64,000 bases of DNA. Origin: Watersipora subatra (lineage: Eukaryota; Bryozoa; Gymnolaemata; Cheilostomatida; Watersiporidae). Shown piece after piece: positions 22,196 through 37,100 of this stretch; within the stretch, counting starts at the first letter, position 1; each line of letters starts with the position of its first letter. The position numbers and the translations under genes were made by a program. The notes beneath the pieces are model-generated. The model saw only the letters and a program-made list of their open reading frames with translations. It was not told where the DNA came from and made no database searches. The stretch covers positions 29,119,213 to 29,183,212 of the forward strand of contig NC_088717.1 in assembly GCF_963576615.1 (NCBI RefSeq). Direction: 5' to 3'.

Positions 22196-25100
22196 CTACA
22201 AATTAATGAAAAATGGTAGATTTTTAATCAGCAAAACATTTGAAATGTGAGACTGTAGAGTGCAGGGTTCTCCCCAGCTGGGGCAGTTGGGCTGACCTTA
22301 ACCGTTTTTGCCCACCCCACTTAGGTACCCCTTCAAAGACTGAGCGTAAACAGCAACGAATATGCTTTAATGATGATTTTATTCATTCGTGCTGAAAATC
22401 AGTTGCCTTAATGAAAAGTTCTAAACTATTTAAAGGAGTTCAATGCGGTTTATATAATCCAGAATTTTTGGGATTCTTCTTGAGAGCATGTGAATAAAAC
22501 TCCAACTTTCACCCCATACTAGAACTTTTTCCTCTAGAGTACAATTCCTGGTAGGATGTAAAAAAGGAGGCAAGATAAGCCAATGATTGAGCTGACTAGA
22601 TACTTCTACAAAGATGACTCAGGAGAATGCCAATTGTTGAAGCGGATGATAAGGCATACCTGATCCTCGAGCTGGCGAATCTCCCGGAGAATGACTCCTG
22701 TTTCCTCTATAGTAGACCTGACAGAGTTGCAGCTCTCATGCAAGGAGGCAAGATATTTGTAGGCCGCTCTAACACTCTCATCTTTTTTTGCATCCTTTAA
22801 ACACACACACGGATACACATATGCAAATGTAGTTGCACATACATACTCGTACATGTGCATACATACATCTAGTAGGGACTGGGACTATAAAAGTGAGCTG
22901 ATGCTCGGCAGCTTATGCAAATACAGACTCGATGAAATGAAAATTCAAAAATGCTCATTGTAAAAACATTGCCTCCACTGTTAGAGCGAGTTCAACAGTG
23001 TTTGATGTGCTTTAATAAATATGAGCTACACATGAAAGCATTTCATTCTCTTGATCCTAGTTTTAATAGCCTTGTCTTTTCTAGCCAAATCTAACTTTGG
23101 ATCAAGTTGTGAGCGATGTTGACTGGACTAACAGACAATCTGGTCAGTCTGTAGCTAGTACTGTCAAGGCCATTACTAAACATAGACAACCTGGTCAGTC
23201 TGTAGCTAGTAATGTCAAGGCCATTAATAAACATAGACAACCTGGTCAGTCTATAGCTAGTACTGTCTAGGACATTACTAAACATAGACAACCTGGTTAG
23301 TCTGTAGCTAGTACTGTCAAGGCCATTACTAAACATAGACAACCTGGTCAGTCTGTAGCTAGTACTGTCAAGGTCATTACCAAACACAGACAACCTCGTC
23401 AGTCTGTTGCTGTGCTAGTACTGTCAATAATACTAGCACAGCAACATGCTGATATAGGCCAGCCAGCAATATCAGCATTACAGTTCTGAGGAGCTGTTGT
23501 AGTAGGTAATTAATGGAATAACACAAAACTTTGCTATAACAAAAGTTCTGTCGAATTGTCTGTAGCCACACTAAGCGTGCTAAAAACTGCCTCATGTGAG
23601 AATTGAACTTACATACTCTGAGCTACACACTAGTACTTTAACAACTACACCAACCAGCCACCATGTAATGTCATGAATCAACGATACCCATACTGGTTAT
23701 TCATTACGATCTTTCACGGTGGGCAGGCCTTTAAGATTAAAATAAGATCCATTAGAAATAATGGCCTTTTCTTGCAATTGAAATCCAAACGAATGCATAC
23801 AGGTCGGGGGTTCTAGATGAGCAGGCGGCAGCTGCTCTCTAATTGAACCGGAAGCACCATTGAGATACAGTGCAGAACAATCGCTATAGCAATACTTTGG
23901 GTTGGTCTAATAAACGATCAGGAGACCGCAAATACCAAATGGCGGACATCTGTCAAGCGTTGCTTTCCCTTACTTTAAATATCAGTTCGTCTGTTACTGT
24001 AAATGTCCTGTCTAGCTTGCCAGTCAAAAGGTTGATATCTTTTTGGACTGCCTTTGTGTCTTGAAGCACCTGCAATCAAATGCATCTAATGGGAATCTGC
24101 TGCCCCATAACTTCAACAAGTCGACGTTACAGTCAACGTTGCTATCACATATAACTCCTTTTATGTAAATTCGACTTGATGCGAATAATTTATGTGAAGT
24201 TTTCACTTCGTATTACGTAAGAAATGTCATATAATGTAAAGCGTCAAGTCAATCCAAATTATCAAATTCGATGAGAATAATGTGAAACAAATATATGAAA
24301 AATGAGAAATAATGGGAATCTCATAGTTGGCCTTAAAAGTACGTTTTCTCATGCCACAGTACTGCTTGCCATAACACTATTACCCGGTAATACTATTACC
24401 CGGTAATACTATTACCCGGTAATACTATTACCCGGTAACACTAGTACCCGATAATACTATTACCCAATAATACTAGTACCAGGTAATACTATTACTCGAT
24501 AATACTATTACCTGATAACACTATTACCTGATAATACTATTACCTGATAATACTATTACCTGATAATGCTATTACCTGATAATACTATTACCTGATAATA
24601 CTAGTATCTGATCATACTACTACCTGATAATACTACTACCTGATAATACTAGTACCTGATAATATTATTACCTGATAATACTATTACCTGATAATACTAT
24701 TACCTGATAATACTAGTACTCGATAATACTATTACCTGATAATACTAGTACCTGATAATACTATTAACTGATAATACTAGTACTCGATAATACTATTACC
24801 TGATAATACTAGTACCTGATAAAATGAGGGTACTAGTATTATCAGGTACTAGTATTATCAGGTAATAGTATTATCGAGTACTAGTATTATCAGGTAATAG
24901 TATTATCAGGTACTAGTATTATCAGGTATTGTGGCTTCGCACACAAGGACGCGCCAACACACATTACAAGATGCGCCAACACACACTTTTACTATAGTAA
25001 ACAGTATTTTACTTTATTTTAGACAAATTTATTTCTTTTTTCTTTGTAGCATAAACCTAAACATGAACCTCGCTGTGAATAAAAAGATTCAATTTATAAG

Positions 25101-28100
25101 TGGCCAGCATGTATTTATAAGTGGCCAGCATGTATTTATAAGTGGCCAGCATGTATTTATAAGCGGCCAGCAGGTATTCATAAGCGGCCAGCATTTATTT
25201 ATAAGCGACCAGCATGTATTTATAAGCGGCCAGCATGTATTTATAAGCGGCCAGCATGCATTTATAAGCGGCCAGCATGTATTTATAAGCGGTCAGCATG
25301 TATTTATAAGCAACCAGCATGTATTTATAAGCGGCAAGCATGTATTTATAAGCGGCCAGCATGTATTTATAAGCGGCCAGCATGTACTTATAAGCGGCCA
25401 GCATGTATTTATAAGCGGCCAGCATGTATTTATAAGCGGCCAGCATGTATTTATAAGTGGCCAGCATGTATTTATAAGTGGCCAGCATGCATAAGCTATC
25501 AATAAAAAGCAACTCGATGAATGGAATCAAGTGCTAGAGATGTCATATGACATTGGAGATGACAGTGATCACAATGTCAGTAACGAGCTCAGTACGGCGA
25601 GTATATGTACTCATATTTTCTAGCATCTTATAATTGAGTAAGTTATTTCTAGCATTTGAGCATTCTAAAAGGTACCTCAACCTCGAACTTAGTGAGAAGT
25701 TGACTGATACAATTGTTAGACTGGGTGTATAAGTCACACCCTAAACTTTTAAACAAAACTTTAGGTTCATAAGTATGGCTTATACATGAGAATATACGTT
25801 ATTTTACGCTTCATCGTACGTAAAATCCTTATAATGTAAACATTCTCGAAATAGATGGTTTACATTATAGGAATGTCTACAGTACAATGAAGTGCGAAAA
25901 TGAACTTCAACTGTAACAAAAACCAACACCTAAATAGCAAAGCCTGACCTAAATAGTACAACTTGACCTAAATAGTACAACTTGACATAAATAGTACAGC
26001 TTGATCTACATAGCACAACTTGATTGGCTAATATATGGAAAAATGAACAAGCATTGGCTGAATGAAGCGAGTATGACAAGAAAACAGACCTTGTCGATAT
26101 CATGTTTTTGTTTCTTAATATTTCCAACAATTTCTATGATTCTCTTTGTATAGGATGACCTTGACACATCTCTACTCATCCCAGCAAGCTCAGCATTCTA
26201 CAAAACCAACAAGAGAAATGCTAGAAGCGCAGCCGCGCTCGCGAGTAATGCAGGTGAAATGAGAAGACTTATCTCTGGTGCCCTTGATAGATAACAGCTA
26301 ATTAATCACCTAGCATGGGCGGTAAACATGAACAGTCATAAACTAGGTGGCCTAATGTGAGATCCTACTGATGACATAATAAAGTCAGAGTAAGGTCACA
26401 CTGATGACCCAGTAAAGTCAGCCTAAGGTCATACTAATGATCTGATCAAGATAGAATGAGGTCACACTAATGAACAAACCAGAGTCTTGAGCTGCTCATC
26501 CTTGACCCTTGTCTCCTCTGACGAAGATTTCATCTGCTGCCGGAATGTCTGCAACTCCGCCAGCTTCTGCTCAATCATCTGCTGCCTGGATTTAGCTTGA
26601 GTTCCGAGCTCCTCTATTTGCTTGACGAGAGGAACCTTGTGGTTGAGCCACTGCGCCTCAAGTGACTGCATCTTAGAATCAGCACCAGCTAAGACTTGCT
26701 AAAGCACAGAACGGTTAGAAGGAACCTTACTAGCAGCCTATGAAAAGGAAGGCGAACAAGCGTGTTAAAAACAGAAAATGGAACAAGCCTGACAGAACTT
26801 CTGACAACTTTTTCAGACAACGCCGGAATAGTTTGAGAAAACAACAACAATATTATTGTAAAATTAGGTGATTTTCTTTCAAAATCTTTGGTAGTTTAAC
26901 CCGAACAACCATTTACAAAATGTGTAACTCAAGTAAACTGGTACATGTACTAGATGTACTTTGCTCGGGAATTAAAAATCAGCTTATAAACAATGAGAAG
27001 TAATGAGAGTTGCCTGCCAATTGCTATTAGCCTGGCACATTGCTAATGAAAAATTTTAGTAAACTAACTAATGACAATCACTTCTGCAATCACCCTGCGT
27101 GGTATGCAATCACCCTGCGTGGTATGCAATCACCCTGCGTGGTATGCAATCACCCTGTGTGGTATGCAATCACCCTGCGTGGTATGCAATCACCCTGCGT
27201 GGTATGCAATCACTCTGCGTGGTATGCAATCACCCTGCGTGGTATGCAATCACCCTGCGTGGTATGCAATCACCCTGCGTGGTATGCAATCACCCTGCGT
27301 GGTAGGCAAAGCCGTTGGGTATGTGCTCCCATACAGCCACTTATATCGACCAGTGAACAACTAAATCTGTGTGGCCTAATGGGTAAGGTGTTGAACTCGC
27401 GAACGGAATGGTTCAAAATCAAATCTTCTTTGATACAGATTATTTATTCAAGATTTTTATAGCTGGAATGCAGACACTACACACGACAGACGTACTTTGA
27501 GAAATATATATATATATATACAGTAAAACTCGGCTAACTCGACCTTCACGGGACCGAGAGAAAGTGTTCGAGTTATCAGAGTGTTCAAGTTATGAGAACA
27601 CTGTCACAAGTGTGTGCATTATTGTATTTATCAGTACATATACAAAATATATATAAATCAAAAGCATTGATTGCTTGTTGAAAGTTAAGGGACTTCTCAT
27701 GTAATATTTTAACAATTTTTATCAGAAAGTATAAATATTTTCCTTTTAATACTTGAGATTCGTTTGATTGGTTTAGGTGAAGTGACTGCCAGAACCTTTT
27801 CAGATTAAAATAGGCAAAAACTGATCGCGGTTGAAACTCTCAGAAAAAAACATATTTTTCTTTTGAGCGTTTTAACAAAAACCAGTTTTGCCAATTGTTC
27901 TTAAAGTTTATCTGAAGGTTACCTCGCTTCTCTTTGCTTACGGAGGGCTATCTATCCCAAGCGGATGTTTATAAAATTTGATTTTTTGCAAACGTTAGAA
28001 AAGTGGTTAACGAAAATATCTTGCCGATAGTAGTAATAATGACACCTAAGAACCACTAAAAGTTGTTGTTTATCTCTATGGCTTGGAATAAAGTGATATT

Positions 28101-31100
28101 CTAAATAGTGGAGCAGCAGCCTACCATAAAGTGCTCAAAAAAAGTGATTTATTTTATATTAGGATGGACAATATGCTGAAATAATGTTCTAGACCAGAAT
28201 CTTATGCTGATTCTGAATATCTAGTTTCTACACTTCTAAACTAGCCACCAGACTAATTATAATGTATTACGTGATACAATAAATTAATAATATAATTTTC
28301 ATAATTTACAAGTTCGACCAGTACAGAGCGGGACTGTGATACATCAAACTAGATCCAAATTTGTAGCTGATTTCAAATATCATATAATGAGATTTCAAAA
28401 ACGCATGGATTTGAATTTATATTACATAATATTATTATGTAAGTTATATGCGTAACTTGATGTATTAAATATAATTGTGAATACCACTCAATTCCATGTG
28501 TTTTTGGACCAAAATTTGGAGCTAGTTCCGAGGATGTAATTGACAATTCTCTCAACTGACCACAACATTTTCACAATGTATTATGTAATACATGAATTTA
28601 ATGATATAATTTCAAATTTCGCCAGTTTATCATTTTGGGAAGGCAAAGAGGTTGCAATACATCAATCAAGATCAGAATTTGTAGCATATTTCAGATTTAA
28701 TATTTATATCTTTCCAAGTTGCATAGAGTTTAACATATACACAATATTATATAACCATTTATTTGGATGAACATCCTGTCTTACATCGACATAAAATGTC
28801 TTTCATCACACCAGAAGGCGATGGGTCTGTGTCATCCATGTGATTTTGAGATTTCCATTATACAAAGTCCAGCCATGATTAGTGGGTAGGGGTGGATCAA
28901 TTGTTGGCTGCACAGCTCTACGCCATATGGCTGCTTGGTAACCAGCTCTCATTACATGCAGCCTCAATTCATCTTGGGTTGGAGGAAGGTGAGCTTGGGA
29001 AATCCTTGAGGGAGAGCAATTAACCAAATATCTTGCTTCATTGACCTTTTCAGCTGTGTCAATATTATAAAGTCTGCATATGAGTTTCTCTATAGAGTGC
29101 TGAGTATCATCATCTACCTCAAACTCTAAGCCCAAAGAGCTTAATACATTGATGAACTCAGGGTTCTGATTGAGCAAATTCAGAATGGATTTCTTTCCCT
29201 TTGAATAAAATGCGCTGATACTATCACAACCGCTGAGTGCATGTAGACCTAGAAGTGCCTGGTAGTAGGGCGGTGTTAGAATACCTGATACATTTCCAAT
29301 GTGTATGAATCGCATTCGTTCTTTCTTCCCACAGAAGTAGTACAATTGATCTGATGGAAGCTCATGTACGCAAGATATACGAATCATAAACACATCTGTA
29401 TCTTGACACTTTATCATCACCGTACAGTTCGATCCTTTGTCTTCCATGATGGACATTATATGTGCTATCATTCTTGTGTCAGCTTCCTCATGATCTGATG
29501 CTAGACTCACTATATTTTTGTTACTGGTTTTCCCATCAATTTGAAAACTGATTTTGTTGCACTTGGAAGAAAATGCTATGTATACATCAAGATCCTGTTT
29601 GATCTGTGCCCTGCTCCACTCCTTACTCAAGAATGGCATAAAGCATTTCCGGTACGTTTCATTGTATGGATCTGATTCTCTGAAAGCATCAATATAAAAA
29701 GCAATGAAAAACTTTCACCAATGACCACAAAAAGCCCAGAATAATCAGTCTATTTGGCAAGGTAATGTGCCATTGCTAGATAGCTCTATTCTAAGATAAT
29801 ATAAGATATACAGTATATGTTCAAGTTAGATTGATTGCAGACAAACAAAATGGCTTACCTTTGTACGGCTGGCTGTGTTGTCCTATTGTCTTGGCGGGTG
29901 AATTCTCTGAAACATACTTTGTGATATCTCACTTCCATAGCTACCAAGTCAGGGTCCTGACCATTTAAATCCAATACCTTTTGTCCATCTGGCCGTCTTC
30001 TGGCGGAGTCAATCAGCAATCCTATAAAAAAGTGAATGCCAAAAATTTATGTTGTTTGGTTACTTTGGAAGTAATAGAGGGCTGAGTAGGTCATAATTAT
30101 GCAGCTTATTAGTAACAAGACTTGATGCATCACCTGCTGTCAAGGTTTGTGCTTTGACTAGCGTATCTCTTACAGTTTTCTTTCCCGATTTCTTCAACCA
30201 TTTATCTTCTGACATATGATGTACAACTGAGGTAAAAGAGGACCAGTTCCTCTAACAGTGCCAAATGACCTTGTTCTTTTTGTGGTTGTCTAGAATAAAC
30301 CCATGACACAAATAATCAGTCATTGTAACAGTGCATGACTATAACATGGACGGAAGTCACCAACATACCTGCCAACTCTCACGCATTGGGCGTGAGACTC
30401 ACGCAATCACCAAAAAAAAAATGAAAATACTTGAGATTTTTGCCCCAATTTCCACAATTTTACACATACTATCATCGATACATCAATTGCCCCAAAACCA
30501 AATCTCACGCATTGCCCCACTCTTGGGTTGGCAGGCCTGGTCACCAAACACCATGTAGACTTTCAAATAAGTTGACACAAATGGGGCACAAATGACATTG
30601 CTCTGCTCTTACTAAACTTGTAAAACAAACTGAACATAGAGATTTATTAATAATAAATATAGAATTTATGTGTATCACAATGGCAATAAAAACAATGAGG
30701 AGCAACGCTATTCAGTGCCCAGTGGTGAAATGGATTGACACCACAGTACCCACCTCTTCAGAGCTGACAGTATCCTCTGCTGATTTTCTCTTCGTATGTC
30801 TGGCCTCAGCTCTTTCCAAGAGTAACTTATTGCAGTATTTTTTGTGGCATGCATAGTGACAGACAAGGTTTGTGTGTGAGTCATGTTCAAGAATGTTTGC
30901 TGCAATTACTATGTTAAGTTCATCATCCAACTCGGTTCACTTCTGTGTGTACCCCTGACCAGTTTTTCACTGCTGTGCTGTGACTCTAACCAAGGTTTCC
31001 CCACAATTTTTCCAAACAATGGAAGACACAATCCTTATCCTCCATGCTTTTTTAACTCTTAAATGTGAAAACTTGACTCGTAGCAGTAATTTCAAACGGA

Positions 31101-34100
31101 AAAACACCAATTTTCCGAAATTTTAGGAGTTGTCCTCCCTCAAAATAAAATCGTCCTAGAACTTCTAAATGTGACCAGTTATAGGTGTAGAAACTATATC
31201 ATTGAACTCAGCATGAAATTCTGGCCAAGAATCTGATCTTACTTTATTCTCCATATTTATATAAATAAGAGTGAAAGATAGCTCTAGGCTGCTTCTCCAC
31301 TAAAAGCGATAACAACCGTCTCGCGGTAGCCGTTGGGCAAAAAAACTGTTCGAGTTAACGAAGTTAAGGTCGAGTTATCTAAAGCAATTTATCATTGCGT
31401 GGGAACGGACCAAACAAATCCGTTCGAGATATCCGAGGGCGAGTTATCCGAGTTTCACTGTAGATAGCCTTATCCAGCACACGCACACACCCATGAACAG
31501 TGCGGCTTCACTACAAAGACATGGCTGAAATACACCGTTACTAACTTTTAATTCGTCGACTGATGAAAAATACAATATTTGCAAAAGTATGGAGGATTAT
31601 GGGAGCTCAAAGAGTTGGAAACAAATAAAATGTTATAAAGATGATCTACCTGAACTTTGGGAATTGTCTGTAATAAAGATGATCTACCTGAACTTTGGGA
31701 ATTGTCTGTTATAAAGATGATCTACCCGAACTTTGGCAATTGTCTGTTATTAAGAGGGTCTACCTGAACTTTGGGAATTGTCTGTTATAAAAATGATCTA
31801 CCTGAACTTTGGGAATTGTTCGTTATAAAGAGGATCTACCTGAACTTTGGCAATGGTCTAATATAAAGATGATCTACCTGAACTTTGGCAATTGTCTGTA
31901 ATAAAGATGATCGATCTGAACTTTGGCAATTGTCTGTTATAAAGATGATCTACCTGAACTTTGGCAATTGTCTGTTATAAAGAGGATCTACCTGAACTTT
32001 GGCAATGGTCTGTTACAAAGATGATCTACCTGAACTTTGGGAATTGTCTGTTATAAAAATGATCTACCTGAACTTTGGGAATTGTTCGTTATAAAGAGGA
32101 TCTACCTGAACTTTGGGAATTGTCTGTTATCAAGAGGATCTACCTGAACTTTGGCAATGGTCTGTTAAAAAGATGGTCTACCTGAACTTTGGCAATTGTC
32201 TGTTATAAAGATGATCTACCTGAACTTTGACAAATGTCTGTTATAAAGATGATCTACCAGAACTTTGACAAATGTCTGTTATAAAGATGATCTACCTGAA
32301 CTTTGAGAATGGTCTGTTATAAAGAGGATCTACCTGAACTTTGACAAATGTCTGTTATAAAGATGATCTACCTGAACTTTGGCAATTGTCTGTTATAAAG
32401 ATGATCTGCCTGAACTTTGGCAATTGTCTGTAATAAAGATGATCTACCTGAACTTTGGCAATGGTCTGTTCTGATTCGGGCAAAACATCAAGGGTTTTCT
32501 TTTTCACTTGGTAGACCTTCTTGCTCTCCTCCAATGCTGCCTTCTTCTTTGTGATCTCCGTGCTTTTCATCTCTTTAGCGTTTTTGGCCTTGTCAATGTT
32601 CTTAGTGAGCTTAGATATTCGGGTAGCGACTTCCTGTAACTCACTCTTCAAATTCTCAAGCTCCTCCTCTTGTCTAGTGTGCATTTCCTGCAATATTTCC
32701 ATGTCAATTAACTAAATGAGATTGGTTTCGTATTGAAATTTAAAATCCTCCGCAAACCAACAAGTAATAAAGAGGCCAGACAAGAAAATGTTACACAACG
32801 AAAAACACAATTTTCAGGCTGTTTCAGATACTAGAAAGCTCTAACAGATATTTCACAGTTACAGCTCAATTCAGTTTTAAAAATTGAGCGAAAAAACAGA
32901 GATTGCAGAAATAGACTCAAAACTGCTTTAACTAATAATAAGGTATCTAACAGAAAGCTTTGCCACTAAATGTATTTCTTGTTTTATTTCTGAATGATTT
33001 AACTTTAGCGAACAAGTGATAGAAACCTTGCTACCTCACTGGTAGCAAGGGAACAAAATGAAAATTACATTACATTGTCTTACATTAGATTATCGAGTCA
33101 AATACAGACTTCTGTGAGTGGAACGTGACTGAACAAAAGTGAATCCTTCAGTTTAAAGTTTTTAATTAAAAATTAGGACAGGAAGCTTTGAATGCTACAG
33201 TGCCTTACGATTATTCAATTTGACGTTCAAAAAAGAATTGTCTAACTTCATGACTGAAAGAGACATTGAGACAAGTTGGAGAAGTTAGACTATTACCCAA
33301 ACTTTGTGATAAGACAGCATTTGACAAGATGACATTTCAAACTAAAGCGTAAAATTAGAGAGATGATAAAGAAACACGGGAATGAGAGGTCGATAAGGCT
33401 CGACAAAAAAAGACAATGCATGATAGTAGGTTTAAGGGTTGGCCTGCAGTGCCACAGTCAACTGCACTGAAATAAATGTATTTGGCGAAAGGTGAACCGA
33501 AGCATGCAAGTTTGAAAGAGAAAAGCGTAGGTCATACTCGATCTTGTACAGTCCCATTCAATTTCTTGTTTGATTGGACGAGCTGTGAGTATCGAATTAA
33601 ATATTCACTTTCCTCGCAAGCAGTTCATTCAAAGGAGATTTGGAATGCAATGGATTGAGCAGATGGAGTGATTGTGTGACAGATGGATAAAACATAGCTA
33701 GAATTAAAATGTAGCCAGTTGCTGCAAGGCTTTCCTCGGGTACTTGACAGGTTGGTTTGGTGATCGTATTTAGCATAAGGCTGTTGTTATCCGATGGGGG
33801 AGAATTTTTCAAATGACCTATTTAGTTTAACTCATCACTCCATAGAAATAATCTACTGCTGAACTACGTGAACTGATAAGAATGCAAAACAGCTAGATAC
33901 CTCTTCAGAAACAGCCTCAACAACTGTCACTTTAGGATCATCTATCTTCTCAGCAACGGCTGTTGTCACAGAATCATGTTCTGTCTACAACAGTTATGTG
34001 AAGCATCGATGGAAGTCTAGCCAGCAGCTGACATCAGTGTGTATTCCTAGCTCTAATAGTACTAAGGAGGTATTACTAGCTAGTTATACCTCCCTATTAC

Positions 34101-37100
34101 TATTACAGCTAGTAATACCTCCCTAGTACTATTAGAGCTAGTAATACCTCCCTAGTATTATTAAAGCTAGTAATACCTTCCTGGTACTATTAAAGCTAGT
34201 AATACCTCCCTAGTACTATCAGAGCTAGTAATACCTCCCTAGTACTATTAGAGCTAGTAATACCTCCTTGGTACTATTAGAGCTAGTAATACCTCCCTAG
34301 TACTATTAGAGCTAGTAATACCTCCCTATTACTATTAGAGCTAGTAATACCTCCCTATTACTATTAGAGCTAGTAATACCTCCCTGGTACTATTAGAGCT
34401 AGTAATACCTCCCTGGTACTATTAGAGCTAGTAATACCTCCCTATTACTATTAGAGCTAGTAATACCTCCCTGGTACCAAACAAGAGTGAAACGATTGAT
34501 TGGGAGAATTATGATAAATGCACATGTGCACACAACTCCCGAAAAATTATCCGTTAACGGCCGTCACCAAACCCTTGCAACGAAATCCTATCAACAAATT
34601 TAACTATTTTTCAGTAAAGTCGTTTAAGTATAATAATGATACAAAACGCATATAAACCTATTTAAATATGTTACCAAGCCTTTGAAAGATTACCGCAAAT
34701 TCCTAAAACTAACCCATCTGATCGGATTATACATAAATAGACAGATTTATTAGGACGAAAATCGTCACAAAACGCTTGAAAAGCTTCATTTAATAAAAGT
34801 TAAGACCGGAAATTGAAACGCCGAGCGACAGAGAATAGAACGATAAAGTCTTGCCACAAATCGCCACAAAACGCTTGAACAGCTTGGTTTATTAATAGTT
34901 TTGACCGACCTACGAAACGCCAATAAAGCCGTGCGACAGATAGTAGAACTGTTTAATGTGTACTGTTTGTGTACTGTTTGAGGTGTAGACCGATTTACAG
35001 GTACGAAAATGTGGTACACAGTTTATCAGCCTACGTTTTTGTCCAATTACCGAAGGTTTTTCAAATTATCTAGAACATCAGCCAGATTTCTTTACATCTT
35101 ATCTACAAGGTAGGGCGTTACTACAACGCTCTTTTATGACAAGAATATTTCTTTATTTCACTCCAGTTTGCATAAAACTTCCAGACGCGTAAATGCCAAC
35201 GCTTGCTCTCTGTTACATATCGCTGTCAAAACCATTCTACATTCATCACAACACAACCAACTTTCAAACTGTATATTACACATCAGTTTGCCGTTTAACT
35301 TTTAATATTGCATTTCAGAGATATAATAAACATATTTCTTTATTGTTGGCATCGTTGTTGTTAGTTAAATTACGTACAGTAGGTTAGGTCTACAGCTTGA
35401 ATTAATATTTATTTTATTATTGTAAAACATAAGTTTGAGATAGTTAAATATTTATTTTATTAATATTTATTTCTGTTACATATCGTTGTCAAAACTGTTC
35501 TGCATTCAACACAACCAACTTTCAAACTGTATATTACAATATATTTTACTTGTAATATTGCATTTCAGAGCTATAATAAACATATTTCATTATTGCTGTT
35601 GTTAGTTAAATTACGTACAGTAGTTTAGGTGTAAAGCTTGAATTAATATTCATTTTAACCAACAACCAACTTTCAAATTGTGTATTACACGGCAGCTTGC
35701 CATTTTACTTTTAATATTGCATTTCAATATAATAAGAGATTTAATGAACATATTTCATTATTGCTGTTGTTAGTTAAATTACGTACAGTAGGTTAGGTCT
35801 ACAGCTTGAATTAATATTTATTTTATTATTGTAAAACATAAGTTTGCGATAGTTAAATATTTATTTTATTAATATTTATTTCTGTTACATATCGCTGTCA
35901 AAACCGTTCTACATTCAACACAACCAACTTTCAAACTGTATATTACAATATATTTTACTTTTAATATTGCATTTCAGAGATATAATAAACATATTTCATT
36001 ATTGCTGTTGTTAGTTAAATTACGTACAGTAGTTTAGGTCTACAGCTTGAATTAATATTTATTTTAACCAACAACCAACTTTCAAATTGTATATTACACG
36101 GCAGCTTGCCATTTACTTTTAATATTGCATTTCAATATAATAAGAGATATAATAAACATATTTCATTATTGCTGTTGTTATTTAAATTACGTACAGTAGT
36201 TTAGGTCTACAGCTTGAATTAATATTTATTTTATTATTGTAAAACATAAGTTTGAGATAGTTAATTATTTATTTTATTAATAATTATTTCTGTTACATTT
36301 CTGTTATTTCTGTTGCGCCTTTTTAGAGTCGTGCTCCCTCAAATTTATTTTATATCATCTCAAACAAGTCTCATTTACATAATACTCTGTCAATTCCTGC
36401 TGAGAACTACTTTTTCAACAACCAACAGTACCCTTTCTTTTTTCCATTATTACTTTGGTCGTGGGCTGTATGAGAGTGGAATTTCTAGAAATTCCACTGT
36501 CATACAGCCAACGACCAAAGTGATATTGGAAAAAAGAAAGGGTACTGATGGTTGAAATGCAATATTAGCAGTCAAATAGGATAACTGCAATGGTAGCTGT
36601 AATGTACTGGGTGTGGGTGTTATTATATACAACAAATAGCAATAATGAAAGGAAAAGATTATATGTTTATATCTCTCCTCCTGGAAAAAGAGAAATGCAA
36701 TATCGGCCAATTTTAGAAGTAAAATGCACTGATATAGAATTTTAGAAAATCTGTACTACGTAGCCATTGTTCTGTAGTCATCCAAACCTATAATTAATTA
36801 TTGTAATGAGATCTCATTAGAACCGCTAGAAAAAAATATCATCGTCTTTCCCTTTAGGCTACTTACACTGCGTTAGATTTTTAGAAAATCTGTACTACGT
36901 AGTCATTGTTCTGTAGTCATCCAAACTTATAATTAATTATTGTAATAATCTCATAAGAACTGTTAAAAAGTATCATCGTCATTTCCTTTACTTATACTAC
37001 GTTGGACATCAGTTAGAATACGAAAGTACTCAAATGTGTCAGCAAATGAAATTGAAAATGAAAAAATTGAAATTGACAAGAATGGAACGATTTCTGTACT

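Larger units (their letters stand above)
27521..31460. mobile_element. 3.9 kb pogo/Tigger-type element with a captured gene cassette
   Basis: The left end CAGTAAAACTCGGCTAACTC and the right end (reverse complement CAGTGAAACTCGGATAACTC) form terminal inverted repeats flanked by TA (27519-27520, 31461-31462). CAGT ends and TA targets fit the Tc1/mariner-pogo superfamily. The outer about 580 bp on the left and about 160 bp on the right align with the short element at 62011-62768; the middle about 3.2 kb is absent there. The middle holds a spliced minus-strand gene, not a recognisable pogo transposase. It lies in CCDC22 intron 8. Confidence 0.75.

Noticed and set aside
24931-25530. Long ORFs on both strands with FISGQHV, YKYMLAA or INTCWPL repeats
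   Set aside because: They arise because the 21-bp period is a multiple of three; open frames on both strands and no splice context argue against coding.
23598-27425. Two possible tRNA genes
   Set aside because: A- and B-box words are present but stems do not pair convincingly; tRNA-derived SINE heads are likelier.
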